NCBI GenBank assembly: GCA_013397845.1
Contig: VZTG01003740.1
Location: 18,630 to 82,629 of the forward strand
DNA from: Melanocharis versteri
Lineage: Eukaryota > Chordata > Aves > Passeriformes > Melanocharitidae
Reading direction: 5' to 3'
DNA: 64,000 bases
Below the pieces are notes generated by a model. The model worked only from the letters and a program-made list of their open reading frames with translations. It had not been told where the DNA came from and ran no database searches. Made by a program: the position numbers and the translations under genes. Below, piece after piece: positions 1 through 11,506 of this stretch. Within the stretch, counting starts at the first letter, position 1; every line of letters begins with the position of its first letter.

Positions 1-2503
1 TAAGTCCAGGGAGGAGTGGAGAAGTGCCCTTTGGCTGTCCCCTGGTCCTGTCCTCCAGCACAGCACACATCTCCACGGACAGGGGAACTCAGCTCCTCCA
101 CTGCTCCGGAAAGGAAAAGTTTTCAAAAATTAAAATGTTAAACACTCAAATTGTTTGCTGCGTTCAAGATGACTTTAGTCCATTCATTAGGACCTTCTGC
201 TGCTCTAATCTGCAGCAGTCTTTGCTTTGAATTTATAGCTATATAATTCATTAAAGACATGCTAAATCCCTAAAAGGTTTAGTTCAGACAGCTGTTCTGG
301 TCATGCCATTTAGATTTCTTCCAATCAGATTGCTCAAGAAGGATGCCCAACCTTGCACAGTGCTTTCAAGAGGCCAGACATTTGCTTCCAACAAGCCAGT
401 AATGGCCAAACAACAGTATCCCATTAGTTAGTTGCACAGGCAGTTTGATAAATCCCTGACTTCCAGAGAATGAGAGGAAATTTAGATCAACCTCTGCAGC
501 AGCATCTTTGTTAAAAAAAGATATTTTGTTGCATGTCTGCAACCAAACACTGTAGGTTTTAAGAAGGAACTTTGCCCAATTTGTCACTGCCCACCTTTTG
601 GGAAAGAAGGTCAGAAAAAAGAAAGGATCTGCTGATGCTGATGCTAATCTCATCTCTATGTGTGTAACTGCACATCACAAAGGTAACAGAAAGGACTATC
701 TGAGACTTGGAGCCTTCTAACAAGTTTCCAACTGTGCAGATGGTGTGTTCTTCCTAGTAACGACATGCTTGTGCCATCTCTCCTTTAATTACAGAAACTT
801 CTCGCAGCTGGATGGAAGAAATTAAGTCAGAAAGGGTAAAAAGAGCCCATTTTGTCTCCTTATACCTTGTACAGGAAACTTACATCCCCAGGTGAGACAA
901 CCTGGTGCTGCTGCCCTGGAAACCTTTGTTTATTTGCCTCCCTTCTGGTTTTGGCATCTTTTCCTGAAATTGCCCATGATGGGTAGCTGGTCCAGTCTTT
1001 ATTACTGACAGTCAGCACTGGATGGAGCACATGGATGGTGGGGATGGCTCATCCCATCTTTATGGGGCAGCATCTCCAGCAGAAGCCTTGGGTAGCCCCA
1101 CAATTAATGTACACTCCAATTTGTTGGTTTTTAGGTCAGAAAGCGTAGCCCCCCTTCTTCTCTGCTTGCGGGGGAATGCTTTAATGTAGACCTAGCAGCA
1201 AACACTTCTGGCAAGAGTGTTCACATGACACCTGTTTCCAGAAAGGCTGGGCAGCAAGTGCCAGAAAACAACTACCAGAGAAGGGGATGTCTGGATGGTT
1301 CAAATCAGATCCATCACCTGGTGTCAACTCTGTCATACAACATACAGCAGCAGCAAAATGCCCCACTAGATGACTACTCTCCATGTTCTCTGTACTGCCA
1401 ACAGAAGAGTAAATCTGCCAAGGTGATCCAGAAGTGGAAGCTAATTTAGTTGTCCAAACTCATGTGCAGTGCTGTGTCCCAGTATCACTGTGGGTCTGAT
1501 GGTGCTGAGCATGGAGGAGTTCCAGGGATATCGCTGGCACTCTTGCAGTGGAATCACTAACACCCAGTAACACAATTTGTCCTCCAGGTTTTACTTCTCC
1601 TGTTTTTTTTTCATGCCCTAGAGAGCCCCTTTTTGCATTTTACTGTGAGAAAATCAGAGAATCACAGAATTGTTAAGGACGGAAAAGCCTTCTAAGATCA
1701 TTGAGTCCAACTATTTCCCCAGCACTGCCAAGCCCACCACTGAACTATGTCCCCAAGTGCCACATCTACACGTCTTTTCAATCCTTCCAGGGACAGTGAC
1801 TCTACCACTGCCCTTGCCATCCTGTTCCAGGGCTTGATAAAGTTATCAGTGAAGAAATTTTTCCTAATAGCAACCTAAACCTCCCCTGGCATAACTTTAA
1901 GCTATCTCCTCCTGTCCTATTACTTGCTACATGGGAGAAGAGACTGACTTCTACCTGGCTCCAACCTCCCTTCAGGGAATTGTAGAGACTGATAAGGTCC
2001 CCCGAGCTCCCTCAGCTGCTCCTCATCAGACTTGTGCTCCAGACCCTTCTCCAGCTCTATGGCCCTTCTCTGGACACATCCCAGCACCTCAATGTCTGTC
2101 TTGTAGTGAGGGTCCAAAATCTAACCCAGGATTCAGGGTGCCTCACCAGTGCTGCAGAGCACAGCAGTCTTGTTCTGCTCACAGCCAGCTGCCAGCCCTT
2201 GCTGTACAACTTTATGGCACCTGGCTCTGTCACCGGTTTTAAAACAAAACAGACCTTGGCACAAAGCAGCCCTGCTGTCAGCCTGTGGCATAGTCATCGC
2301 TCAAAAACAAATTAAACAGCAGGAAAAATATGTGAGGATGGACAGAGGAGGGATGAATAAAACACACTGGATATGCAAATGAAACACCAGCTTTATATCC
2401 AGACCATTAAATGCTGTTAATTACCTGCAACCCACCAGTCAACAGTGTGTTACCAGTGATGCAGAGCCCAGGAAGAGCAAAGGCTCCAAAGCTAAGGACT
2501 TAC
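1..2503 (-). other. FSTL4: FSTL4 intron, 5' part (runs off left edge)
   Basis: This is intron sequence after the last visible exon. It holds one degraded CR1 fragment near 1655-2180. I looked for the continuation of the C-terminal coding region (VITEAS, VDDFFIP and similar motifs on the minus strand) and found nothing convincing. The short ORFs present have no recognisable similarity. Confidence 0.8.
1655..2180 (-). mobile_element. CR1 LINE fragment, truncated
   Basis: The 3' end begins at the right-hand tail pattern 'gaatcacagaattgttaagg' and runs into a degraded reverse-transcriptase C-terminus. On the minus strand 2117-1920 reads DPHYKTDIEVLGCVQRRAIE and LEHKSDEEQLRELGG, typical of the end of CR1 ORF2. 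This is the subfamily type with 'cccagcactgccaagcccacca', also seen at 11875 and 50388. It is inactive and truncated; the inner limit near 2180 is approximate. Confidence 0.85.
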
Positions 2504-2611
2504 CTGCAGTGTGGGTGATGATTGCCTCATGTCCCCCCAGCTGAGCAGCCACACTTGGTCATGGGACTTGTCATAATGTAATTTGGTTGGTAATGGGTCC
2601 ACATCCAAGGA
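2504..2611 (-). CDS. FSTL4: FSTL4 exon, C-terminal region
   Basis: This 108-nt exon (36 codons, phase 0 at both ends) encodes SLDVDPLPTKLHYDKSHDQV, then WLLSWGDMRQSSPTLQ. HYDKSHDQVW and LSWG are nearly invariant in FSTL4 and FSTL5. The acceptor is gtttttttaag, a long T tract, and the donor is CTGCAG|GTAAGT, a full consensus site. It is the last exon of the gene visible in the window. The family continues with about 270 further residues (VITEAS... in human FSTL4 as I recall it), which I could not place in bases 1-2503, so the remaining exons and 3' UTR should lie beyond the left edge. Confidence 0.96.
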
Positions 2612-3184
2612 CTTAAAAAAACCCAGAGAGAGTCATTTACACAGTGACCCAAATGCACATGACGAATATTACATCAGTTCACTGCAGGCATTCCTATGCA
2701 CCACTGTTACGTTCCCTGTGCAGCTTTGCCTTCAAATCAAGTGGGAGATCAGCAGCAGTTGAAAAATTTGGCTGTTTGGTGCCATTTTCTGGGTAGACAT
2801 CACTCTGTCTTATGCTGGTACTTATAGCCAGTAGATCAAGGGCCAAGTTCTGTCTGAATTGTACCCACACCAGCTCATTCTTCCCAACCTGCTTATAACC
2901 CAGGTCAGGCAGCTAAGCCAGGAACTCATCCCAGTGTTATTTTACCGGACTCACTGTAAGCTTGGCTGCATATGCAGCCCTGAGACTGTGATCTTCAACC
3001 CATCGAGGAGTTTTTTACTGCCATGAGGTTACAGAACAGTGATCCCACTGGCGAAAGCAATACAGGCCCAGCTTTTTAGTGATCAGCAGATCTTTGCCCA
3101 GCAGATCCCCTGGGCAAAGATCTGGTTTTTTGTCCTATATCAAGTCTTCTGCCATCAGTGAATAATGTGTTTACTTGTAAGTAC
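2612..3184 (-). other. FSTL4: FSTL4 intron, 573 nt
   Basis: This short intron lies between two phase-0 exons, with GTACTT donor and tttttttaag acceptor. No transposon is recognised. Its only standout feature is the perfect inverted repeat at 3087-3124. Confidence 0.9.
3087..3124. repeat. Perfect 15-bp inverted repeat, 8-nt loop
   Basis: The arm CAGATCTTTGCCCAG at 3087-3101 is the exact reverse complement of 3110-3124, with an 8-nt spacer (cagatccc). Transcribed in the FSTL4 pre-mRNA it would form a stable hairpin starting about 60 nt after the donor of the 3185-3334 exon. Confidence 0.9.
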
Positions 3185-3334
3185 CTGTATGGCTTTCTGA
3201 GTCTGGACATCAATTATTGTTACTCTGTTCTGCTTCGGCTGTGTCACATAAATGTACTTGTCTCTGACATTGACCGCTGAAGCCCAGAAGCAGGACTGAG
3301 TGTCTTCACCTTCCACTCTAGGACAGATCTCCTC
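3185..3334 (-). CDS. FSTL4: FSTL4 exon, C-terminal region
   Basis: This 150-nt exon (phase 0 at both ends, 50 codons) reads EEICPRVEGEDTQSCFWASA, then VNVRDKYIYVTQPKQNRVTI and IDVQTQKAIQ. It corresponds to the FSTL4 stretch with EEICP, SAVNV, YIYVAQP and VDIQAQK motifs. The NRVTIIDVQTQK segment resembles a blade of YVTN-type beta-propeller repeats. The acceptor is accctctcag and the donor is ATACAG|GTACTT. It contains two cysteines (EEICP and QSCFW). About 60 nt past the donor, in the intron, there is a perfect 15-bp inverted repeat. Confidence 0.96.
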
Positions 3335-6230
3335 CTGAGAGGGTAAAAAAGAAAAGGTTAAATTTTTACAAGTTCAGGGCCTGGAGCAGCAAGAAGCTTA
3401 GCCTTGAAAACCGCAGGAAAAAATCCCTGGGGATTTCATTAGGATGATATTTCTACCCTTTCTTTCCTGGAAAACATGAAATAATTGTCAGGGACCACAC
3501 TTCAGCCTGGCTCTATGCAATGACATTAAACAGCTGGACCTCCTGCAAACTTATACTGAATTTAAATAACCACAGAGCCTATGGACTGATCTTTTGAAGC
3601 ATGCTGTGGTTCATCAAGACTTGCAGTGCTGTCAGCATTTATTAGCAACGGAAATATCATTCTGTGCTTTGAAGAAACAGTGATTTACAATAATTGAGTC
3701 ACTGCTTAATATTTTTCATAAAGTCTTCATTTTCTGTGCAGGAGAGCATGCTCTAAAACACCCGTGCTTAAGGAAACAGAAGCAAAACAAGCAGGATCCT
3801 ACAGCTACAGAAACTTTCCCTGTTCAAAAGGAGCCAAATTCTGCTGCTTTGCGCCAAATTCTGTTCACAGCTGCCTGATGCCGTATTTTGTCTCTGATTC
3901 TCCACTCACTGAGTCCTGTGTAGACCTGGTACAGCTACCCTGAGTTTGAAGAGTCACTTGTGGTCTCACCAACAACTCTCTGCATGTTGGCTACTCCTCA
4001 TCGCTCTTCCTTCTGTCAAGATGCTTTATTTGAAAGAGCATTTGTGTGGGACTAGGCTGTGGGGAGGAAATGGGGTAAAATGAGAACAAACACATATTTC
4101 AGTGAGCACAATTGTTGATTTCACATCTTATGTTGGGTAATTTTAAATAATGGCCCAACCTACCTAAGAGAAATGTGATTGGAGCTGCATCAGAACTTGT
4201 GCAGGGAAAGAGGAGGTACAACAAAAACCAATGTCAACACTGTGTCTGTATTGGAGGAATAGAATAGAATAGAATAGAATAGAATAGAATAGAATAGAAT
4301 AGAATAGAATATTCTGAGTTGGAAGGGACACGCACAATGTGAACAATTATGGATAAAAAGCTGTCACCTCTAAGCAGCACAGCTCTGCTGGCTGGGTGTC
4401 TTGGTGGAGACTGCGAGTAAGGGTTGAAGATACAAGACTCAGTAACTTGGCTGCATTTTCCTTTCTGTCCCTCCAGCCAGGCTGGGAATCTATACTACAA
4501 CAAGCTAGAAGATGATACAGAAGCTCAGGCTTGGGCTTCCAGCAGCCATTCATGCACTCAGGCACCTGCCAGCCTCCACACTGCCCTCCTCATCCCCAGC
4601 TCTCACATCACAGCATCCCCCCAAGACAAGGGGTGCAGGGAAAGGTCATCAGTCTTTCTGCTGCAGGGCTCAGCTGCAGCTGCTGCACCTGCTTTTGTGC
4701 CCTTTAATTGCAAATGAAGAAACCTTTTTTGTAGCTTCACTCCTGAAGTTGGGCTGGTGTCACTATCTATGTAGCAAACACTCAAGATAGTAAAAGGGAA
4801 AAGGGAGGAAAAAAATGTCAATCCTCCCTAGACCAAGGGAAGGGTCCTACAAGATCTGTGGGAATCCCTCAGAGATGTCTCTGAAGAGCAGCCAAGTGAT
4901 ACTAAAAATCCCTCTTATGCACACCAATGTGCTGACATTATTTCCTTAAGTGCCCTCTCTCTTTTTTTCTTTTCAATCTGTTTCTCCAGGACCACCTCTT
5001 CAATATTTACAGTTCTTCAGGAAAGAAACACAGGATTTCTGTCTTTGTAAAGCAACAGCTTAGGTGCGGCTTAATAATATTAAGTCCATGCTAAGGACTA
5101 GCCTTGGGGTAAGCATCAGTCTGGACTTCTTCTAAGGTATATTAAAATCTAGTGGAAAAGAAAAATCAGAATCAACCACAAATTTATTGAGATTTAGAAT
5201 ATACTTACTACAGACTAGTAAGACAATCTTGACCCATAGCAGAAGGGCTTGACCCAACCTGAAGGGCTCACTACAGTGATTCTCCCCTTTGATTCCTCCT
5301 GAAATTGAAATCAAGGCTGTGCCCTTTTTTCAGAAGAGCCACATTCTCTAGCCACATTTTCAACTTCCCCTTTTAAGAATTAGAAACTAAGTAAAAGAGT
5401 GACTAAAAACACATTTCTGGATGTATTTCAGCACCTGTGTTTTTTCAGAACTGACAGTTTCATGAGGATATACCTGATGTATGTTCCTGTGCAGGAGTAC
5501 ATAACACAGGTCCCTGTGAACACTGACCTCACAGAGCCTCCAGGCATGTGTTATCCCACTGGCCATGTTGAGCTCCACTGCCTATAAGCCAGTGCTTGAC
5601 ATTCCCGACACCTAAAACATTTTCCTTGTGATTTCCTAAAGCAAGGCTAAGGTAAACTCAGTGCTGACAGAGAAGTGCCAACAGCAAACACGGACTGTGC
5701 AGTCTCTCTCTCAGTGGCAGAAGATGCAGAGGACCTCCCTGGACCAACCATTTTCTGGGCATTCTTATTTGCCTTCCTGCTGCAGTTTAACATGACAAAC
5801 TATTTCTAAAGAGCAGAAAGCAGCCCAAAGTAGCTCACTTCTTTGCCTATGGAGCTATCAGTAAAAGGAGCACCAGTGAATGATGTGCGCATCTCTCTAC
5901 TATTGACGTCTGTACCTTCCCTAAAGCCCTAAAGTTACAAATCTGGGGCATGGATAAGCAAACAGATCAAAAGGACAAATGAAAGTCTTTCCTTATGTGA
6001 TAACTAACCAAATTCTCTGAACCGTGTCAGCAAATCCTCTGTGTCAGCCTTAGAACTTACATGGATCCCCTGATTTTCAAGAGAAGATGCTATATCTCAA
6101 GAATGCTGCATGAAGCCCACCAAGCTCCAACACCCCTGTGGCAAACAGGTCCTTCAGCAATAACAACCTTTGAAGAGATTAAGAGAAAGTTTCCCAGTTG
6201 TCAGCTGTAGCTGCTGGGTTTAGGACTTAC
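3335..6230 (-). other. FSTL4: FSTL4 intron, 2.9 kb
   Basis: Intron bounded by donor GTAAGT and acceptor ccctctcag. It contains the pentanucleotide microsatellite and CR1-like tail at 4256-4335. The remainder shows no coding or repeat signal I can support. Confidence 0.85.
4256..4335 (-). repeat. (AGAAT)n microsatellite next to a CR1-like tail
   Basis: Ten uninterrupted AGAAT units span 4261-4310, preceded by a ggaat variant unit. They are followed directly by attctgagttggaaggga, the kind of sequence that abuts the tail of some avian CR1-family elements. The array probably grew from the short tail repeats of such an insertion. Confidence 0.85.
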
Positions 6231-6349
6231 ATAACTTGTGAAAATCCTCTCTTCGGGCCTGATATGTCTCCGGATTTCACATTCGTTTGGCTGAAGGACT
6301 GTGATCCCATCATCCGAAAAGACATAGAACATATTCCCAACACTCAGGC
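6231..6349 (-). CDS. FSTL4: FSTL4 exon, start of C-terminal region
   Basis: This 119-nt exon encodes (G)LSVGNMFYVFSDDGITVLQP and then NECEIRRHIRPEERIFTSY. SVGNMFYVFSDDG is strongly conserved in FSTL4. It opens the large C-terminal region, which in this family is predicted to fold as a beta-propeller or YVTN-like repeat structure. The acceptor is cccctttaag before GCCTGAG, in phase 1 from the microexon. The donor is AGTTAT|GTAAGT, a near-perfect match to consensus, in phase 0. A cysteine (NECE) is conserved in position with the human protein as I recall it. Confidence 0.96.
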
Positions 6350-9300
6350 CTTAAAGGGGGATAAAGAAGAAGGAGTTGGATTTTCTTTGGTATGTATCTA
6401 TAGCTGTTAGGACTTTTAAGAACTCATCCTCCTCTCCCGACAAACGAAATCTGCCTTACATGAAAGCTGGTCATTTGGATGCAGTTGGAGCATTCACAAA
6501 ATCAAATTTTATGTCACAACAAGGGCTTCAAGGAGTGAAGAGGTACAGACACATTCAAAAATGCATTGCCTTGGTGGCAGTGGTTGTACCCAAATAATTA
6601 TGGCTGGGTCTTGTATATAGGTACCAAAGCAGGATTTGATCCCAAGAAGCCCCTCTGTTGCACTGCTACCCCGCCTCAGATTATGAATTTGTTTTTTCCT
6701 ATGATTTCATTAAAAACAGCTTGGCAATAATTTGAGAACTGAAAGAAAAACTTTAGTTAAAATTTAAGTGAAGGTCATCCTGTTACAGGCAACTTCGCCT
6801 CTGGTAACTGTGATGTTAAATGGAAGTGTTTAGCTGTTCCATGAATGAAAATATATAGATTTCTCTATTTTCTTAACCTATCTGAAAGAATTAACTATAG
6901 CCACCAAAATAAATACATTTTTGAAATCTTGCAAACTGTAATTCACAAATGGGGAGTAGTAGCATTGCATTAGCATTCATTTGTCCAACTGGGGCATTCC
7001 AGGAGATTTGGAAAACTGGCTGATTTTCATTGCTTTGCCATTAGGAGATCGTATTTTATCACTTCTGCCATGCTATATGGAATTGCAGCAACAAGATCTT
7101 TAAGAAATGTTCAGGATCTTTCTAAACACTCTAGTTTCAAAGATCCAATCATTCCATTTTTTCACACCACCACCAGTAAGTGTTTGCAATGACCAGTGTC
7201 ACCCCCAGCAGTGTTGATAGTGTACTTTATCTGCCAACAATATGGTGATGCTATAATTTGTATCTTCTAATTAATTCCATTTTTCCCATGGAGAAATAAA
7301 GTCCTCATTCTATGGCTCTGAACAGTGTTCAGAATTAAAAATTCCCTTTGCTGGTCCTGTGGTGGCAGCTCTAAATACTGCTCACAGAGATAGTTTCTCA
7401 CATTTCCTAACTGTTTGCAGGATTGAGATCTAAATCATCGCAGGAAACTTGACAGTAAAAAAATGGATAATTTGAACAAATGCATTTTTGGAAAATTTTG
7501 TAAAACACATTGTATTTAGTAAGGCTAGAAGGGTTTTTTTGGTGCTAAGCCCCCTTCTTTTGATGCCAAATAAGAAGCTTCAGAGTACAACGTGTCAACA
7601 TGTGGTGTTTGCTGTACTGACAAGGTTCAAGTTGAGTATCTAAACCACAGCACAGAAATCCCCCAGTTAGGGCATCAGGTGGGTAAAAGAGCTGTGATCC
7701 TCAAATGTGATGCCACAGAGCAGGATCATGCAAGTAGGAAAAAAGCTAACAAAGCTCCATAGAGAGTTAAGTTATTTCATGGACTAAGGGTTATTTTTTT
7801 CCCAAGTATATTGATAAAACATTTAATTCAGGTACTTTGGACCAAAACCTGCGCTCCCAGCATCCACACAACTCCCACTTGCTTTAGTGGGATTTGAGTG
7901 AACATATCAGAGGGCAGAATTTGACCCTGGCCTGGAATGAGTGCACATATTCCATGGGCAAAGGATTTTAATCCTAGGAAGTGAAAACAGGCAGGCAATT
8001 ATTTATGACTACTGTGAAGATGCTTATTATTATTCTCATGCACAAGAGTAGCGTGATTTTGTCTGATGATTCTATTACAATGAGGGTGCATATAAGAAAT
8101 AAGACCTTAATTACCCACAAAAATACTTTGATTAAAAATTTTACCCCAGCAGTTTTAGTCAGACACCTGGCAAGTTCCACTACTTACTTTACAGTAAAAT
8201 GAGTCCAAGTTTTTCTGCAGACTGATTAAAATACACTACAAATTGCTGAGAGCATTCAGGTACCCTCTTTTTAAAAAAGTTCGTCAATTTAAGTTAAACC
8301 ACATTTTTTCCCCAGAGACTGATCTTCACACTGATATTTAGACCAAGAAGGTTTTTTTACTAGACAAACTAGGTGCTTTATTGTGACTTATGAAACATTT
8401 TTCAAATCTTTGCTGGGGTACATCCTAAACAATCTCATGGACATCAGAAAAACAGACTCAATTTTTGATTATATGCTGCAACTCGTTGGTGCAGGGAATT
8501 GGGAATTATTTCAGTACAGAGATGGTCAATGGGATATTTTGTGGTTTTTTATAGTAGTAAGGCAGGTACTAAATTGGGAACATTTCAGGTTAGATAACAC
8601 AACTAGTTCAAAACCTAAAGGCATTATGAAAGGCAACATACCTCACCTGTACAGCAAAAACCCCCTGATATAAAAAAAAAAACATTAAGAATGGAGAGGG
8701 TTTCCTAAATATAACAGCTCTTATTTGATCCACTCCAGATGAAGTTGGCTCTAACAAAAAAACTTCAGGAGGACACCTGATATCAACAAGAGCTTATTTG
8801 AGAAATACAGTGTCTCCATCAGTGTACATCTATACATCCCTCCTTCGAGACGAAAGGGCAAATTTTTCACCATGGAATACTCTCCTCTGATCTGATACTT
8901 AAATAATTTTCCTCAACTTAATCTAAACACTTGGAAGTCTTTTACAACTTAAATTTGGTAATGAAAAGGCTTTCAGCTTTTTAAGTGCATACATTCACGT
9001 AACTGCTGATTGCCTGCTGGTACAAAATGCTCCTTTTCTCCAGGTATTAAGCAAGCAATTCTCGCTACAGAAATGAACACTGTCTTGAAAACAAATCTCT
9101 GCTTTACATTTGGGCTACTCACAGTTTTCTCTGGACAAAATTAAAAACTATTTGTACATTGAGTAAATACTGCACATGCTTCCAGGTTTAACTGGCTGGT
9201 TGCCCTATGTGCACTCATTTCTTGAGGCTTTGCTTGTGCATGGTCTGAAAGGTTTTGAGAACAAACTGACAGGTTGACTTTTAAAATGATCAAATACTTG

Positions 9301-11479
9301 TGTTAAAAGTTTGACTTGCAGCAAAAGTTTGTTCTACACCATATTTTGTTTAGGCATTTTCCCAAGGTTTGAATTATTCCAGTGTGGGGATGAGGTTGTG
9401 ATCATTTTAAAGGAGCTCAAATCTACCAATGCATTTGTTAATATTGCTACTTGCACATAGTAAGGAATTGAAAGAATATATTAGAATGTAAAACCAAAAA
9501 TACCATTCCTGTTTTCTAGCTTTCTCTGTGTCAAGATTTCACATGCTGAAGTATGTTCTAGAATGAATGTGCCCATCAAATACTACAGAATAACACAAGC
9601 AGAGTAATAAACCTGCTTTACAGATACTGAATTGTTTAGGAACATCAATAGCAAATCTGTTTTACTGGCCATGTTTTGCCTCAACATTGCTCATACTCTT
9701 ATTTAAAATGTGCGAGGTTGATAAGCAGTAAATCCATTAGTTTAGCCAAATTATAATAAAGACTTTCTGCAACCAGCTTCTCAGCTGTTCTTTAAATATT
9801 ACTCTACTTCTACATCTGGTAGGATCATCTAACTGCTTTATTTAAAAAGAAGCATAAGGGACACTGTACATAAAACAGCCATGGAGCATTGTGCCGGTGA
9901 TGCTGGACTGAGGAGATACATTTGAGATTTCATTTTCAAGCAGAAGGGAAATAGCAATTCTTAGCGCCCATAATGCCATTTACACGAACATCAGCAGTGA
10001 AGACTCCTCACAACCCTGCACCAGGAACCTGCAGGTACGGTATTTAGGAAGAAGTGCTGCAGAGCTGTCCTAGGTGACTGTGTCACCTCTCTGACCTCCA
10101 GCAAGCTGCATTTGGCTTGGGTTGGAAGGGACCTTAGAAATAAACTAGTGTATTTGCTGTATGTGTCTGTGGCCAACAGTGGCACTGACAGCATGCACCA
10201 GGTGTTTGCACACCTGGCCCAGGCTGCTCCAGTCACCACGCTCTGGCACCTTCCTTCTGCCCCTGAAATCCTTTATGCCAAGCCCAAGATACCCAGAAAG
10301 CTTCATGCTGAGGGCTGGAAGCCCAGCTATTGTTTTGGGTACCTGGAGGCACTACTTACAAAGGGGCCTTCACACCCTCCAAAAGCAGAGTGAGCTTGAA
10401 GCCCTTCTCGGAAGAGCAGCATGAGGGAGTTCAGGCATTTGCAGGGGGTAGGGGGACATGGCCGAGAGCAGTTTGCCACTGCACAGCAACCTTTCCCACA
10501 CAGCTTGAAGGACACCAAAGTCTCAGATGCCTCATATGCAGCTGGCAGATATAAGAACTGGTTTACACCTGGGTTTCAACCTCAGAACCTTCCTCCAGTG
10601 AGTGGATGTCCTGCTCACAGCCCTCCAGGAGCCCAATGTCACAGGGTCCCCTGCACACACCTGGGCTCCACACCTACAGAGTCAGATGGACAACTTGTAT
10701 GAGAGCCTCTTGGGCTGTTGCATGGCGCTTCTTACTGAGCGTTTTGGAAATTATAACAGCACAAGCATGTACAAAATCAGGTGGTTTTAAGTGTCTCCAT
10801 AATATCTTTGGGTCAATTAGCTGCTCAGGATGGATTTTTTTCTACTTTGGCTTCTAAGATACACTGTTGATGTCCTTGTGGAGGGCACACTAAGTTTGAT
10901 CAAACTAGAGCTCTGAACTCCCAATTAAAACAAGGAGAAATGGGGCAACCTTTACCCTGCCTCGATTCAAAGGATAGAGGGAAGAAAACCTGTTGTGGTT
11001 TGGATTTTTGTTTTGCCTAACAGTCAAGAAGACAAATTCTGTTCCTTATCTAGAAAACATCAATACATGCTACTGAAAAGGAAGAGCTTGAATTGCTTGC
11101 TTAAATATGCAGTATATTGAATTTATGCCTTACTTGTTCAATTATGGCAATTTGGGAGCACTTCGGACACTTGTGTGATTGCTAATGCAGCTTGAGAATC
11201 TCAGGCTATTCACATTTCTGGCAGTATATATAAAATTCATATTTTTATATATTTTATGGTCATATATTATTTCATAGTGGGAAAATGCAAGAAGTTATAG
11301 ATACAAGAGTGACATCTCTTATTTTAATAATTTAGCTTTTAAAAGTCTGGTCTGTACTTAATCTGGTAACTGTGAAAGTTGATAGGGTTAGTGGCAAGTC
11401 AGTGGAGAATGGCCCATCATGGAATTTTTAAAGCAGACAAGCACATTATCACTATGACAAAATAATTTTACTGCAGTAC
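6350..11479 (-). other. FSTL4: FSTL4 intron, 5.1 kb
   Basis: AT-rich intron between the microexon and the exon at 6231-6349. Apart from a possible short CR1 remnant near 10114 and an AT-rich run near 11220-11275, I see nothing identifiable. The overlapping ORFs at 9991-10860 are short, mutually inconsistent and not recognised. Confidence 0.8.
10114..10141 (-). mobile_element. Possible short CR1 remnant
   Basis: The run cttgggttggaagggacc followed by ttagaaat matches the near-3' part of CR1, but the sequence on both sides does not continue the element clearly. It may be a decayed copy. Confidence 0.4.
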
Positions 11480-11506
11480 CTTCCTCTCGCCACAGTATGT
11501 TTGCAA
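11480..11506 (-). CDS. FSTL4: FSTL4 27-nt microexon (LANILWREEG linker)
   Basis: Between acceptor gatgctgcag and donor GAAG|GTACTG lie 27 nt that, joined to the C ending the previous exon and the GC starting the next, encode LANILWREEG. This peptide follows IEDSARKT directly in FSTL4 and FSTL5 proteins, so the exon is real despite its size. It forms the link between Ig2 and the C-terminal propeller-like region. Both ends are in phase 1 and the length is a multiple of three, so skipping would keep the frame, replacing the ten residues by a single Arg (net loss nine). The donor GTACTG is a weak match to consensus. Two UGC triplets lie just before the acceptor AG. An automatic gene finder could easily miss an exon this short. 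Confidence 0.93.

Noticed and set aside
1..2503. Search for the next C-terminal FSTL4 exon
   Set aside because: No minus-strand match to the expected VITEAS, VDDFFIP or later motifs was found; the exon is presumed to be outside the window.
4164..4346. Minus-strand ORF with repeated FYSIL
   Set aside because: It is a translation of the AGAAT microsatellite, not a protein.
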